A stretch of 64,000 bases of DNA from Microbacterium sp. 10M-3C3. GTDB taxonomy: Bacteria > Actinomycetota > Actinomycetes > Actinomycetales > Microbacteriaceae. Both the position numbers and the translations under genes were made by a program. The notes under the pieces were generated by a model, which saw only the letters and a program-made list of their open reading frames with translations, was not told the origin of the DNA and did no database searches. The stretch covers positions 744,001 to 808,000 of the forward strand of contig NZ_CP034245.1 in assembly GCF_003931875.1 (NCBI RefSeq). The letters are read 5' to 3'. Below are positions 1 through 8,782 of the stretch, piece after piece (position 1 is the first letter of the stretch; every line of letters starts with the position of its first letter).

Positions 1-216
1 AACCTCCGCTTCCAGTCGGCCACCGGCCAGCTCGAGAGCCACGGCCGCATCCGCGCCGTCAAGCGCGACATCGCGCGGCTGTACACGGTGATCCGCGAGC
101 GCGAGCTCGGCATCCGTGCCACGCCCGCTCCGGTCGCCGCGTCGACCAAGGCGAAGAAGACCAAGGCCTCGAAGGCGGATGCTGCGCCTGAGGCCGCGAA
201 GGAAGAGGCCGAGTGA
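1..216 (+). CDS. rpmC: 50S ribosomal protein L29, C-terminal part
   Basis: The window opens inside this gene, so its start lies upstream. The readable 71 residues begin with the L29 core: a helix containing [24 protein letters not shown], here quoted only as its recognisable ARLYTVIRE end. A lysine/alanine-rich tail follows ([22 protein letters not shown]) that goes beyond the usual 65-75-residue family length. L29 sits by the exit tunnel of the large subunit. The TGA stop overlaps the ATG of rpsQ by one base (TGATG), so the two are translationally coupled in the S10/spc operon. Confidence 0.9.
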   Translation, partial: NLRFQSATGQLESHGRIRAVKRDIARLYTVIRERELGIRATPAPVAASTKAKKTKASKADAAPEAAKEEAE

Positions 217-593
217 TGGCTGAGACCACCGAGAAGAAGGCGCCGGCGCGCAAGCCGGCCGCCAAGAAGGCCGCCGCCGAGGTGGAGACCCCCCGGGTCG
301 CGGGTCACGAGAGCGCCGCGCACGACGTGCGCGACGCTGACGCCCGTGGCTACCGCAAGTCGCGTCGTGGCTACGTCGTGAGCGACAAGATGGACAAGAC
401 GATCGTCGTCGAGGTCGAGGACCGCGTGAAGCACCCCCTCTACGGCAAGGTCATCCGTCGCACCTCCAAGGTGAAGGCGCACGACGAGGGCAACACCGCC
501 GGCATCGGCGACCTGGTTGTCATCAACGAGACCCGTCCGCTCAGCGCCACCAAGCGCTGGCGCCTGGTCGAGATCGTGGAGAAGGCCAAGTGA
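216..593 (+). CDS. rpsQ: 30S ribosomal protein S17 with N-terminal extension
   Basis: S17 is a primary 16S rRNA-binding protein. The core starts near residue 45 with [19 protein letters not shown] and runs through the conserved [11 protein letters not shown] to the C-terminus. The 125-residue product is about 40 residues longer than typical S17, because of an Ala/Lys-rich head containing [12 protein letters not shown]. Almost the same block occurs at the N-terminus of L15 in this operon. I chose the ATG at 216, which overlaps the rpmC stop; a GTG three bases earlier is also in frame. The stop overlaps the rplN start (GTGA). Confidence 0.95.
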   Translation: MAETTEKKAPARKPAAKKAAAEVETPRVAGHESAAHDVRDADARGYRKSRRGYVVSDKMDKTIVVEVEDRVKHPLYGKVIRRTSKVKAHDEGNTAGIGDLVVINETRPLSATKRWRLVEIVEKAK

Positions 594-958
594 TCCAGAA
601 CGAATCGCGCCTCAAGGTCGCCGACAACACCGGCGCCAAGGAGCTGCTCACCATCCGCGTGCTCGGCGGCTCCAACCGCCGGTACGCGGGCCTGGGCGAC
701 GTCATCGTCGCCACGGTCAAGGACGCGATCCCCGGCGGCAACGTCAAGAAGGGCGACGTCGTCAAGGCCGTGGTCGTGCGCGTCGTCAAGCAGACCCGCC
801 GTCCCGACGGCTCGTACATCAAGTTCGACGAGAACGCCGCCGTGATCCTGAAGAACGACGGGGAGCCCCGCGGCACCCGCATCTTCGGACCGGTCGGCCG
901 TGAGCTTCGCGACAAGAAGTTCATGAAGATCGTCTCGCTCGCCCCGGAGGTCATCTGA
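590..958 (+). CDS. rplN: 50S ribosomal protein L14
   Basis: L14 (122 aa) binds 23S rRNA at the subunit interface. The sequence matches the family from end to end: an N-terminal [18 protein letters not shown], the GDVI and [12 protein letters not shown] strands, and a C-terminal [22 protein letters not shown]. The start is a GTG embedded in the rpsQ stop codon (GTGA), a four-base overlap that implies coupling. It is followed after 2 nt by rplX. Length and spacing are normal for the spc operon. Confidence 0.97.
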   Translation: MIQNESRLKVADNTGAKELLTIRVLGGSNRRYAGLGDVIVATVKDAIPGGNVKKGDVVKAVVVRVVKQTRRPDGSYIKFDENAAVILKNDGEPRGTRIFGPVGRELRDKKFMKIVSLAPEVI

Positions 959-960
959 TC

Positions 961-1320
961 ATGGCGAAGATCAAGAAGGGCGACCTGGTTCAGGTCATCT
1001 CGGGCGCCAAGCCCGAGCGCGGCGGCGACCGCGGCAAGCAGGGCAAGGTCCTCGAGGTCCTCGTCGAGCAGAACCGCGTCATCGTCGAGGGCGTGAACTA
1101 CGTCACCAAGCACAACCGCGTGGGTCAGACCCAGCGCGGCACGAAGACGGGCGGCATCGAGACGTTCGAGGCCCCCATCCACATCTCCAACGTCGCCCTG
1201 GTCGACCCCTCGAGCAAGAAGCCGACGCGCGTCGGCCACCGCGTCGAGGAGAAGGTCAAGGACGGCGTGAAGCGCACGGTCCGCGTGCGCTACGCGAAGA
1301 AGAGCGGCAAGGACCTCTGA
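961..1320 (+). CDS. rplX: 50S ribosomal protein L24
   Basis: L24 (119 aa) is an assembly-initiating 23S rRNA-binding protein. A KOW motif is visible near the start ([28 protein letters not shown]), followed by [12 protein letters not shown] and the family's [20 protein letters not shown] stretch. The ATG at 961 lies 2 nt after the rplN stop. rplE begins 2 nt after this gene. Nothing in it departs from the family. Confidence 0.96.
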   Translation: MAKIKKGDLVQVISGAKPERGGDRGKQGKVLEVLVEQNRVIVEGVNYVTKHNRVGQTQRGTKTGGIETFEAPIHISNVALVDPSSKKPTRVGHRVEEKVKDGVKRTVRVRYAKKSGKDL

Positions 1321-1322
1321 AC

Positions 1323-1913
1323 ATGAGCACCGCGACTGCCGCGGTGGCTGGCAAGACCCAGCCCCGCCTGAAGCAGAAGTACAACACCGAGATCAAGAGG
1401 GCCCTGCAGGACGAGTTCGGCTACGCCAACGTCATGCAGATTCCCGGCCTGGTCAAGGTCGTCGTGAACACGGGTGTCGGCGAGGCCGCGCGCGACAGCA
1501 AGGTGATCGATGGTGCGGTCGACGACCTCACCAAGATCACCGGCCAGAAGCCGGTCGTCACCAAGGCCCGCAAGTCGATCGCGCAGTTCAAGCTGCGCGA
1601 GGGCCAGCCCATCGGCGCGCACGTCACCCTCCGCGGCGACCGCGCGTGGGAGTTCATCGACCGTCTGGTGAACCTCGCCCTGCCCCGCATCCGCGACTTC
1701 CGTGGCCTGTCGGGCGCGCAGTTCGACGGCCACGGCAACTACACGTTCGGCCTGCAGGAGCAGTCGGTCTTCCACGAGATCGACCAGGACCGCATCGACC
1801 GCGTCCGCGGCTTCGACATCACGATCGTGACGACGGCGAAGACCGACGACGAGGGCCGCTCGCTGCTGCGTCAGCTGGGCTTCCCGTTCCGCACGGACGA
1901 CCAGCAGGCCTGA
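1323..1913 (+). CDS. rplE: 50S ribosomal protein L5
   Basis: L5 (196 aa) binds 5S rRNA and contacts the small subunit in the central protuberance. Family landmarks are [49 protein letters not shown] and [12 protein letters not shown]. About a dozen extra residues ([12 protein letters not shown]) precede the core. Instead of rpsN, a 97-bp spacer separates it from rpsH. Confidence 0.97.
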   Translation: MSTATAAVAGKTQPRLKQKYNTEIKRALQDEFGYANVMQIPGLVKVVVNTGVGEAARDSKVIDGAVDDLTKITGQKPVVTKARKSIAQFKLREGQPIGAHVTLRGDRAWEFIDRLVNLALPRIRDFRGLSGAQFDGHGNYTFGLQEQSVFHEIDQDRIDRVRGFDITIVTTAKTDDEGRSLLRQLGFPFRTDDQQA

Positions 1914-2010
1914 CACACCACCCCGCCGTGCCCGTCCGGGACACGGCACCCATGGAAGGTCGTCTGTCGTGTAACGGCAGCCGAAACCTCATGAACGAAA
2001 GAAGACATCC
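1914..2010. other. Spacer where rpsN is usually found
   Basis: In many spc operons rpsN (S14) lies between rplE and rpsH. No S14 coding sequence, whole or partial, is readable in these 97 bp. The spacer holds a short imperfect dyad (GTGCCC and GGGACAC around 1927-1943) and, just before rpsH, the AG-rich AACGAAAGAAGA stretch that can serve as a ribosome-binding site. S14 must be encoded elsewhere. Confidence 0.6.
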
Positions 2011-2409
2011 ATGACGATGACAGACCCGGTCGCAGACATGCTGACCCGTCTGCGCAACGCGAACTCGGCTCACCACGACGCCGTGTCGCTGCCGAGCTCG
2101 AAGCTCAAGACCAACATCGCCGAGATCCTCAAGCAGGAGGGCTACATCTCGGAGTGGGCCGTCGAGGACGCCCGCGTCGGTCAGACGCTCACGCTCACCC
2201 TCAAGTACGGCCCGAACCGCGAGCGGTCGATCGCCGGCATCAAGCGCGTGTCGAAGCCCGGCCTGCGCGTGTACGCCAAGTCGACCGAGATCCCCAAGGT
2301 CCTCGGCGGCCTGGGCGTGGCCATCCTGTCCACCTCCTCTGGCCTCCTCACGGACCGCCAGGCCGAGCAGAAGGGCGTGGGCGGGGAAGTCCTCGCCTAC
2401 GTGTGGTGA
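2011..2409 (+). CDS. rpsH: 30S ribosomal protein S8
   Basis: S8 (132 aa) organises the central domain of 16S rRNA and represses the spc operon in other bacteria. It opens with [19 protein letters not shown] and carries [14 protein letters not shown] and, at the C-terminus, [26 protein letters not shown], of which GLLTDRQA and GGEVLAYVW are diagnostic. Two in-frame ATGs (2011 and 2017) are possible; the first has AGAAGA about 5 nt upstream. rplF follows after 6 nt. Confidence 0.96.
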   Translation: MTMTDPVADMLTRLRNANSAHHDAVSLPSSKLKTNIAEILKQEGYISEWAVEDARVGQTLTLTLKYGPNRERSIAGIKRVSKPGLRVYAKSTEIPKVLGGLGVAILSTSSGLLTDRQAEQKGVGGEVLAYVW

Positions 2410-2415
2410 TCTGAC

Positions 2416-2952
2416 ATGTCGCGAATCGGACGTCTCCCCATCGACATCCCCGCCGGCGTGACCGTGACGGTCGACGGCCAGGCGGTTGTGGTCAAGGGCC
2501 CGAAGGGCGAGCTCTCGCTCACCGTCGCGCGCCCCCTCGAGGTGAAGGTCGACGACAACCAGGTCGTCGTCACGCGCCCCGACGACGAGCGCGAGTCGCG
2601 GTCGCTCCACGGCCTGACCCGCACGCTCATCAACAACAACATCATCGGTGTCACCCAGGGCTACTCGAAGGGCCTCGAGGTCGTGGGCACGGGCTACCGT
2701 GTCGCGCAGCGCGGCTCCTCCGTCGAGTTCGCGCTCGGCTTCTCGCACCCCGTGCTCGTCGAGCCCCCCGCGGGCATCACGTTCACGGTCGAGGGCAACA
2801 ACAAGCTCACCGTGAGCGGCATCGACAAGCAGGCCGTCGGCGAGGCGGCTGCGAACATCCGCAAGATCCGCAAGCCCGAGCCGTACAAGGGCAAGGGTGT
2901 GCGCTACGCGGGCGAGGTCGTCCGCCGCAAGGCCGGAAAGGCTGGTAAGTAA
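2416..2952 (+). CDS. rplF: 50S ribosomal protein L6
   Basis: L6 (178 aa) sits near the factor-binding region of the large subunit. The sequence matches across both L6 domains: [17 protein letters not shown] at the start, VKGPKGELS, and at the end the family signature [23 protein letters not shown] (shown here in part as PYKGKGVRY). It starts 6 nt after rpsH and is followed 2 nt later by rplR. The length is standard. Confidence 0.97.
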   Translation: MSRIGRLPIDIPAGVTVTVDGQAVVVKGPKGELSLTVARPLEVKVDDNQVVVTRPDDERESRSLHGLTRTLINNNIIGVTQGYSKGLEVVGTGYRVAQRGSSVEFALGFSHPVLVEPPAGITFTVEGNNKLTVSGIDKQAVGEAAANIRKIRKPEPYKGKGVRYAGEVVRRKAGKAGK

Positions 2953-2954
2953 GC

Positions 2955-3314
2955 ATGGCTGTGCAGTCGAAGTCGGTCGCACGCGCGCGTCGTCACGCGC
3001 GCCTGCGCAAGAAGGTCGTCGGCACCGAGGCGCGCCCGCGCCTGGTCGTGACCCGTTCCGCGCGCCACGTGTTCGTCCAGCTCGTCGACGACGCGAAGGG
3101 CCACACCGTGGCATCCGCATCCACCCTCGAAGCGGACCTGCGTTCGTTCGACGGTGACAAGACCGCCAAGGCCCGCAAGGTCGGCGAGCTCGTCGCCGAG
3201 CGTGCGAAGGCCGCCGGCGTCACCGACGTCGTGTTCGACCGCGGTGGCAACCGCTACGCCGGCCGCGTCGCCGCGATCGCCGACGGCGCCCGCGAAGGAG
3301 GGCTCAACCTGTGA
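2955..3314 (+). CDS. rplR: 50S ribosomal protein L18
   Basis: L18 (119 aa) binds 5S rRNA together with L5. Visible landmarks are [32 protein letters not shown], and the C-terminal [24 protein letters not shown]. The stop overlaps the GTG start of rpsE by 4 nt, so the genes are coupled. Confidence 0.97.
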   Translation: MAVQSKSVARARRHARLRKKVVGTEARPRLVVTRSARHVFVQLVDDAKGHTVASASTLEADLRSFDGDKTAKARKVGELVAERAKAAGVTDVVFDRGGNRYAGRVAAIADGAREGGLNL

Positions 3315-3991
3315 GTGACGTGACCAACAACCAGGAGACCGAAGTGACCGAGACGCCGCAGGGTGCGCCCGAGGCGGCGGAGGGCCAGCGCGAGCAGCGC
3401 GAGGCCCGCCGCGGCGGTCGCGAGCGCAACCCCAACCGCGACCGCAACTCGCGCGACCGCAACGAGAGCCAGTTCCTCGAGCGCGTCGTGACGATCAACC
3501 GCGTGTCGAAGGTCGTCAAGGGCGGTCGTCGCTTCAGCTTCACGGCGCTCGTCGTCGTGGGCGATGGCAACGGCGTCGTGGGCGTCGGCTATGGCAAGGC
3601 CCGTGAGGTGCCTCTGGCGATCTCGAAGGGCGTCGAGGAGGCGAAGCGGAACTTCTTCCGCGTGCCGCGCTCGGGCTCGACCATCCCGCACCCGGTGCAG
3701 GGCGAGGCCGCTGCCGGTGTCGTGCTGCTGCGTCCGGCCGCCGCGGGTACCGGTGTCATCGCCGGTGGTCCCGTGCGCGCCGTGCTCGAGTGCGCCGGCA
3801 TCCACGACGTCCTGTCGAAGTCGCTCGGCTCGTCGAACACGATCAACATCGTGCACGCGACCGTCGAGGCGCTGAAGCAGCTCGAGGAGCCCCGTGCCGT
3901 GGCCGCCCGTCGCGGCCTGGAGTTCGACCAGGTGGCGCCGGCCCGGCTCGTCCGCGCCGAGGCCGCCGCGTCGCAGAAGGTAGGTGCCTGA
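3311..3991 (+). CDS. rpsE: 30S ribosomal protein S5
   Basis: S5 (226 aa) acts in decoding accuracy and helicase activity at the mRNA entry. The dsRBD-like part is visible from [23 protein letters not shown], followed by [14 protein letters not shown] and the C-terminal domain with [10 protein letters not shown] and NIVHAT. An N-terminal extension of about 50 residues precedes the core, first acidic and then very Arg/Asn-rich ([20 protein letters not shown]). The GTG start overlaps rplR by 4 nt; the stop overlaps the rpmD ATG by one base. Confidence 0.96.
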   Translation: MSDVTNNQETEVTETPQGAPEAAEGQREQREARRGGRERNPNRDRNSRDRNESQFLERVVTINRVSKVVKGGRRFSFTALVVVGDGNGVVGVGYGKAREVPLAISKGVEEAKRNFFRVPRSGSTIPHPVQGEAAAGVVLLRPAAAGTGVIAGGPVRAVLECAGIHDVLSKSLGSSNTINIVHATVEALKQLEEPRAVAARRGLEFDQVAPARLVRAEAAASQKVGA

Positions 3992-4176
3992 TGGCCGCGC
4001 GCCTCAAGGTCACGCAGATCAAGTCCAAGGTGAGCGAGAAGCAGAACCAGCGCGACACGCTGCGTTCGCTGGGTCTCAAGCGGATCGGCGACTCGGTCGT
4101 CCGTCCCGACGACGCGCAGACGCGCGGCTACGTCAAGACCGTCGCGCACCTCGTGAAGGTTGAGGAGATCGACTGA
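3991..4176 (+). CDS. rpmD: 50S ribosomal protein L30
   Basis: L30 is 61 aa here, the usual bacterial size. The sequence [20 protein letters not shown], then [18 protein letters not shown] and the end [14 protein letters not shown], fits the family throughout. Both ends overlap the neighbouring genes by one base (TGATG), which shows tight coupling of rpsE, rpmD and rplO. Confidence 0.96.
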   Translation: MAARLKVTQIKSKVSEKQNQRDTLRSLGLKRIGDSVVRPDDAQTRGYVKTVAHLVKVEEID

Positions 4177-4754
4177 TGGCGGAGAACGAGAAGGTCGAGG
4201 CCGAGACGGCCGAGGCCCCCAAGAAGAAGGCGCCCGCGCGCAAGCCGGCCGCCGCCAAGGCGGACGCCAAGCCCGCCGCCAAGGCTGCCCCGAAGAAGGA
4301 CGCTCCGGTCTCGCGCCCGGGCGTGCTCAAGGTGCACCACCTGCGCCCGGTCCCCGGTGCGCACACCGCCAAGACGCGCGTCGGCCGCGGTGAGGGCTCG
4401 AAGGGCAAGACCGCCGGTCGCGGCACCAAGGGCACGAAGGCCCGCTACCAGGTGCGCGCCGGCTTCGAGGGCGGCCAGATGCCGCTGCACATGCGTACGC
4501 CGAAGCTGCGCGGGTTCAAGAACCCGTTCCGCGTCGAGTACCAGGTCGTCAACCTCGACAAGCTCGCGGAGCTGTACCCCACCGGTGGCGACGTCACCGT
4601 GAGCGACCTCGTCGCCAAGGGCGCGGTGCGCAAGAACGAGAAGGTCAAGGTGCTCGGCACCGGCGACATCTCGGTGAAGCTGAACGTGACGGTGGACAAG
4701 GTCTCGGGTTCTGCCGAGCAGAAGATCGTCGCGGCGGGCGGCTCGGTCAACTGA
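4176..4754 (+). CDS. rplO: 50S ribosomal protein L15 with lysine/alanine-rich head
   Basis: L15 (192 aa) binds late in large-subunit assembly. The core begins near residue 50 with [28 protein letters not shown], of which [19 protein letters not shown] is the family signature, and continues with [21 protein letters not shown] (GGQMPLHMR). The first 45 residues are an extension rich in Lys, Ala and Pro; [13 protein letters not shown] nearly repeats the S17 head in the same operon. A strong terminator follows directly, ending the first transcription unit. Confidence 0.96.
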   Translation: MAENEKVEAETAEAPKKKAPARKPAAAKADAKPAAKAAPKKDAPVSRPGVLKVHHLRPVPGAHTAKTRVGRGEGSKGKTAGRGTKGTKARYQVRAGFEGGQMPLHMRTPKLRGFKNPFRVEYQVVNLDKLAELYPTGGDVTVSDLVAKGAVRKNEKVKVLGTGDISVKLNVTVDKVSGSAEQKIVAAGGSVN

Positions 4755-4770
4755 GTCACCCGAACCCCGT

Positions 4771-4803
4771 AGAGGGCCGGAGGCCGTTCGCCTCCGGCCC
4801 TCT
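4771..4803 (+). terminator. Terminator after rplO
   Basis: A perfect 14-bp stem (AGAGGGCCGGAGGC, 4771-4784, pairing with 4790-4803) closes a 5-nt loop. There is only a weak T-run after it (TCTGCGTT). It sits 16 nt downstream of the rplO stop, where the spc run ends. Confidence 0.85.
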
Positions 4804-4807
4804 GCGT

Positions 4808-4813
4808 TAGGCT
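4808..4813 (+). promoter_or_regulatory. Putative -10 of the secY promoter
   Basis: TAGGCT lies immediately after the terminator hairpin and about 50 bp before the secY start. It matches the TANNNT pattern seen before many genes here. No good -35 is visible, because that position falls in the terminator stem. Confidence 0.5.
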
Positions 4814-4862
4814 GGTCCTCTGTGCGCCCCCGGGGCGCCGGAACCGTTCTGGAGGAATCCAC

Positions 4863-6185
4863 TTGTTCAGCGCAATCGCGCGGGTCTTCCGCACGCCCGA
4901 CCTGCGGCGGAAGATCGGCTTCACCCTGGGGATCATCGCGATCTACCGTCTGGGTGCGCACATCCCCACGCCGTTCGTGAACTTCCCGAACGTGCAGTCC
5001 TGTCTGGACCAGTCCGGCGGGACCGAGGGCCTGCTCTCCCTCGTCAACCTCTTCTCGGGCGGCGCGCTGCTGCAGCTGTCGATCTTCGCGCTGGGCGTCC
5101 TGCCCTACATCACCTCGACGATCATCGTGCAGCTGCTGCGTGTGGTGATCCCGCACTTCGAGACCCTCTACAAGGAGGGGCAGGCGGGCCAGGCCAAGCT
5201 CACGCAGTACACGCGCTACCTCACGATCGCGCTCGCGCTGCTGCAGTCGACGACGCTCGTGACGGTCGCCCGCAGCGGGCAGCTGTTCGGCCAGACCGGC
5301 ATCCCCGAGTGCGAGAACATCCTCACGAACGACGTGTGGTGGGCGCAGCTGCTCATGATCATCACGATGACCGCCGGCACCGGCCTCATCATGTGGTTCG
5401 CGGAGCTCGTGACCGAGCGCGGCGTCGGCAACGGCATGTCGATCCTCATCTTCACCTCGATCGCGGCGACCTTCCCGGCGGCGATGGGCGCGATCCTCGC
5501 CTCGCGCGGCTTCGAGGTCTTCCTCCTCGTGCTGGCCGTCGGCATCGTCGTGGTCGCGCTCGTGGTGTTCGTCGAGCAGTCGCAGCGCCGCATCCCGGTG
5601 CAGTACGCGAAGCGGATGGTGGGACGCCGCACGTACGGCGGCACGAACACGTACATCCCGATCAAGGTGAACATGGCCGGTGTCGTGCCCGTCATCTTCG
5701 CCTCGTCGCTGCTGTACATCCCGGCGCTGATCGCGCAGTTCAACCAGCCGCAGCCCGGCCAGGAGGTCCCCGGCTGGGTCGCGTGGATCTCGCAGTACCT
5801 CACGCGCGGCGACCACCCGCTGTACATGGCGATCTACTTCCTGCTGATCGTGGGCTTCACGTACTTCTACGTGGCCATCACGTTCAACCCCGTCGAGGTG
5901 GCCGACAACATGAAGCGCTACGGCGGCTTCATCCCCGGCATCCGCGCCGGCCGTCCGACCGCGGAGTACCTCGACTACGTGCTCACGCGCATCACGCTGC
6001 CGGGCTCGATCTACCTCGGCCTCATCGCGCTCCTGCCGCTCATCGCGCTCGCGACGGTCGGCGCCAACCAGAACTTCCCGTTCGGCGGTGCATCGATCCT
6101 CATCATCGTGGGCGTGGGCCTGGAGACGGTGAAGCAGATCGACGCGCAGCTGCAGCAGCGCCACTACGAAGGGCTTCTCCGCTGA
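4863..6185 (+). CDS. secY: Protein translocase subunit SecY
   Basis: SecY (440 aa) forms the channel of the Sec translocon in the cytoplasmic membrane. Ten hydrophobic segments can be followed. Family motifs include FRTPDLRRKIGFTL at the N-terminus, SGGALLQLSIFALGVLPYI, QLLRVVIPHFE, RRIPVQYAKRMVGRRTYGG and GFIPGIRAGRPTAEYL. The start is a TTG at 4863 with GGAGG 7-8 nt before it. It has its own likely promoter after the rplO terminator. Its stop overlaps the adk start by one base. Confidence 0.97.
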   Translation: MFSAIARVFRTPDLRRKIGFTLGIIAIYRLGAHIPTPFVNFPNVQSCLDQSGGTEGLLSLVNLFSGGALLQLSIFALGVLPYITSTIIVQLLRVVIPHFETLYKEGQAGQAKLTQYTRYLTIALALLQSTTLVTVARSGQLFGQTGIPECENILTNDVWWAQLLMIITMTAGTGLIMWFAELVTERGVGNGMSILIFTSIAATFPAAMGAILASRGFEVFLLVLAVGIVVVALVVFVEQSQRRIPVQYAKRMVGRRTYGGTNTYIPIKVNMAGVVPVIFASSLLYIPALIAQFNQPQPGQEVPGWVAWISQYLTRGDHPLYMAIYFLLIVGFTYFYVAITFNPVEVADNMKRYGGFIPGIRAGRPTAEYLDYVLTRITLPGSIYLGLIALLPLIALATVGANQNFPFGGASILIIVGVGLETVKQIDAQLQQRHYEGLLR

Positions 6186-6778
6186 TGGCACGTCTCCTCA
6201 TCGTCGGTCCGCAGGGCTCGGGCAAGGGCACGCAGGGCGTGCGCATCGCCGAGGCGTTCGGCGTCCCCGTCGTCTCGACGGGCGACGTGTTCCGCGCCAA
6301 CGTCGCCGAAGGCACCGAGCTGGGAGTGCAGGTGAAGGAGATCATCGACGCGGGGCGCCTCGTCCCCGACGAGCTGACGAGCGCCGTCGTGCGCGACCGG
6401 CTCTCGAAGGCGGATGCGGCGGACGGTTTCCTCCTGGACGGCTACCCGCGCAACCTCGGCCAGGTCATGCACCTCGACGAGTTCCTCGGCGGCCGTGACG
6501 AGAGCCTCGACGCGGTCATCGCGCTCGTGGTGCCGCGTGAGGAGTCGATCGAGCGGCTGCGCAAGCGCGCGGTCGAGCAGGGCCGCGCGGACGACACCGA
6601 AGAGGTCATCGCCAACCGCCTGGCGATCTACGAGTCGGAGACGGCGCCGATCCTCGGCGTGTACGGCACGCGCGGGCTCGTCGACGAGATCGACGGCGTC
6701 GGCAGCCTCGACGAGGTGACCGAGCGCATCTTCGCGGCGCTCGAGGCCCGCGGACTCGGCCGCACGGCCGCCGCCTGA
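6185..6778 (+). CDS. adk: Adenylate kinase
   Basis: Adenylate kinase converts ATP + AMP to 2 ADP in the cytosol. The P-loop GPQGSGKGTQ is at residues 8-17, STGDVFRAN forms the AMP-binding part, and DGYPRN is the family signature. At 197 aa, with no long inserted zinc/LID domain, it is the short-lid type common in actinobacteria. The ATG overlaps the secY stop (TGATG); map follows after 1 nt. Confidence 0.97.
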   Translation: MARLLIVGPQGSGKGTQGVRIAEAFGVPVVSTGDVFRANVAEGTELGVQVKEIIDAGRLVPDELTSAVVRDRLSKADAADGFLLDGYPRNLGQVMHLDEFLGGRDESLDAVIALVVPREESIERLRKRAVEQGRADDTEEVIANRLAIYESETAPILGVYGTRGLVDEIDGVGSLDEVTERIFAALEARGLGRTAAA

Positions 6779-6779
6779 C

Positions 6780-7622
6780 GTGGCGTTCCGGTCCTCGGTC
6801 TACAAGTCGCCCGCCCAGCTGCGGGCGATGGTGGAGCCCGGGCTCATCACCGCGGCGGCGCTCGACGCGGTGAGCGCGCTCATCCGTCCCGGTGTGACGA
6901 CGCTCGAGCTCGACGCGGAGGCGTCGCGCGTCATCCGCTCGCGGGGGGCGCGCTCGAACTTCCAGCTGGTGCGCGGCTACCGCCACACGATCTGCGCATC
7001 GGTGAACGAGCAGGTGGTCCACGGCATCCCGGGCGACCGGGTGCTCCAGGCCGGCGACCTCGTGTCGATCGACGCCGGCGCGGAGCTGCGCGGATGGAAC
7101 GGCGACTCGGCCATCAGCGTCATCGTGCCCGGCGATGCGCCGCGCGAGATCGTGACCGCGCGTCAGCGCCTGTCCGACGTGACCGAGGGATCCCTGTGGG
7201 CGGGGATCGCCGCTCTCGCGACGGCGCGGCGCCTCGGCGAAGTGGGCGCGGCGATCCAGGACTACATCGAGGCGAACGCGCCCGAGGGCGGCTACGGCAT
7301 CCTGCGCGAGTACGTCGGCCATGGCATCGGGCGCAAGATGCACGAGTCGCCGAGCATCTTCAACTACCGCACGCCCGACCCCGGCGCCGAGGTGCGCCCG
7401 GGGCTCGCGGTGGCGATCGAGCCGATGGTCGTGGCGGGCGACGAGGCCACCTTCGTCGAGGACGACGACTGGACGGTGTCGACGCTCGACGGGTCGGACG
7501 GCTCACACTGGGAACACAGCGTGGCCGTGCACGATGGAGGAATCTGGGTGCTCACGGCACCGGACGGCGGTGCCGCCGGCCTGGCACCCTTCGGAATCGT
7601 TCCCCGGGAGATCGGACACTGA
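6780..7622 (+). CDS. map: Methionine aminopeptidase, type I
   Basis: This enzyme removes the initiator Met from nascent proteins. Metal ligands of the pita-bread fold are readable: the D of SIDAGAE, the D of WNGDSA, the H of YVGHGIGRKMHE, the E of AIEPM, and the final E of WEHSVAV. The length is 280 aa. It starts at a GTG 1 nt after adk and ends overlapping the ATG of the next gene, so secY, adk, map and the DsbA-like gene form one run. Confidence 0.96.
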   Translation: MAFRSSVYKSPAQLRAMVEPGLITAAALDAVSALIRPGVTTLELDAEASRVIRSRGARSNFQLVRGYRHTICASVNEQVVHGIPGDRVLQAGDLVSIDAGAELRGWNGDSAISVIVPGDAPREIVTARQRLSDVTEGSLWAGIAALATARRLGEVGAAIQDYIEANAPEGGYGILREYVGHGIGRKMHESPSIFNYRTPDPGAEVRPGLAVAIEPMVVAGDEATFVEDDDWTVSTLDGSDGSHWEHSVAVHDGGIWVLTAPDGGAAGLAPFGIVPREIGH

Positions 7623-8317
7623 TGGCTGCTGTCGCGCGCAAGACGAACTGGTTCGCGGTGTGGGTGAGCATCGCGGTGGTGGTCGTCCTCGTCGCCGTCG
7701 GGGTCGTCGTGTGGCTGGGCAACGTCGCGGCGACCTCGCCGGGGGAGCCCCCCAAGAGCGCGGTCGTGAACGCCGACACCGGTGCGATCGCGGTCGGCGA
7801 CGGTCCGAAGACGGTCGACACGTACATCGACTTCATGTGCCCTATCTGCAACCAGTTCGAGCAGACCTACGGCGAGACGCTCCAGCAGCTCTCGAGCGAT
7901 GGGACGATCACGCTGAACATCCACCCGATCTCGATCCTCGACCGCCAGTCGCAGGGCACCGAGTACTCGACGCGGTCGGCGAACGCCGCATACTGCGTCG
8001 CGGTCGACACGCCCGACGCCGTGCTCCCGTTCGTGCAGGCGCTCTACGCGAACCAGCCCCAGGAGGGGACCGCGGGCCTGACGGACGACCAGCTCGCCGC
8101 GTTCGCGGAGCAGGCCGGCGCATCCGGAGACGTCGCCTCGTGCATCAGCGACGGCACGTACCAGCGCTACGTCACGGCGAAGACGCGCGACACCCCTGTC
8201 CAGCCCGGCCAGGCCGGCATCGCGACGCCGACGATCGCCATCGACGGCACGGTGCTCAGCAACCAGACCGACCTCACCGGCGACCCGCAGAAGGACATCG
8301 TCGCCCGCGTGCAGTAG
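7622..8317 (+). CDS. Membrane-anchored DsbA-like thioredoxin-fold protein
   Basis: The 231-aa product has one N-terminal transmembrane helix (about residues 10-32) and an extracytoplasmic thioredoxin-fold domain. The CxxC active site is C-P-I-C in DFMCPICNQFE. The DsbA_4-type fold is further supported by the helical middle and the cis-Pro region IATPTIAIDG. It is probably an oxidoreductase or folding factor for secreted proteins. The position between map and infA is unusual; its start overlaps the map stop, so it would be co-expressed with the Sec channel. The substrate is unknown. Confidence 0.85.
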   Translation: MAAVARKTNWFAVWVSIAVVVVLVAVGVVVWLGNVAATSPGEPPKSAVVNADTGAIAVGDGPKTVDTYIDFMCPICNQFEQTYGETLQQLSSDGTITLNIHPISILDRQSQGTEYSTRSANAAYCVAVDTPDAVLPFVQALYANQPQEGTAGLTDDQLAAFAEQAGASGDVASCISDGTYQRYVTAKTRDTPVQPGQAGIATPTIAIDGTVLSNQTDLTGDPQKDIVARVQ

Positions 8318-8369
8318 TTCGGCGCGGCGGGGTGTTCGCGGAGGGCGGAGGAGTGCGGGGTCGGGCGAG

Positions 8370-8398
8370 TTGCCGGAGGCGGTCCTAGCACGTACTAT
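8370..8398 (+). promoter_or_regulatory. Promoter of infA-rpmJ-rpsM-rpsK
   Basis: The -35 is TTGCCG (8370-8375) and the -10 is TACTAT (8393-8398), separated by 17 bp. This is the best sigma-70-type promoter in the window. Transcription would start near 8405, leaving a leader of about 90 nt before infA. Confidence 0.75.
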
Positions 8399-8460
8399 TG
8401 ATCTTTGGTGCCTTGCGCCTTCGTTGGCGTGTCGAAGCACCGGAATCAACCCCACCCACC

Positions 8461-8478
8461 GCAGACCGGCCGGTCTGC
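8461..8478 (+). repeat. Perfect 18-bp palindrome in the infA leader
   Basis: The sequence GCAGACCGGCCGGTCTGC is self-complementary over its full length. It lies between the likely start of transcription and the infA start codon (20 nt before the ATG). In RNA it would fold only with a small loop at the cost of the central pairs; in DNA it could bind a dimeric protein. No T-run follows, so it is not an obvious terminator. Confidence 0.6.
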
Positions 8479-8497
8479 AACGAGCGTTAGCGAGTAT

Positions 8498-8719
8498 ATG
8501 GCGAAGAAAGACGGTGTCATCGAGATCGAGGGCGTCATCTCCGAAGCGCTGCCCAACGCGATGTTCCGCGTCGAGCTGACCAACGGACACAAGGTGCTCG
8601 CCACGATCTCGGGCAAGATGCGGCAGAACTACATCCGCATCATTCCGGAAGACCGCGTGGTCGTGGAGCTCAGCCCCTACGACCTCACCCGCGGCCGGAT
8701 CGTCTACCGCTACCGCTAG
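8498..8719 (+). CDS. infA: Translation initiation factor IF-1
   Basis: IF-1 (73 aa) binds the A-site of the 30S subunit during initiation. The sequence is typical: [38 protein letters not shown] and [14 protein letters not shown] chose the ATG at 8498, where the conserved protein begins, rather than upstream in-frame codons. No strong Shine-Dalgarno is visible before it. It is followed by rpmJ after 63 nt. Confidence 0.96.
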   Translation: MAKKDGVIEIEGVISEALPNAMFRVELTNGHKVLATISGKMRQNYIRIIPEDRVVVELSPYDLTRGRIVYRYR

Positions 8720-8782
8720 GCCGGCCGAGAAGTAACGCCCCAGGCGCAAGCGTGCCCGGCGAAGACAGCGAAACAGGAAATC

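Noticed and set aside
4128..6191. A 687-codon minus-strand open frame across rplO-secY-adk
   Set aside because: It is the antisense shadow of certain genes in GC-rich DNA; the composition (Arg, Asp, His, Val) is typical of such frames and there is no family match.
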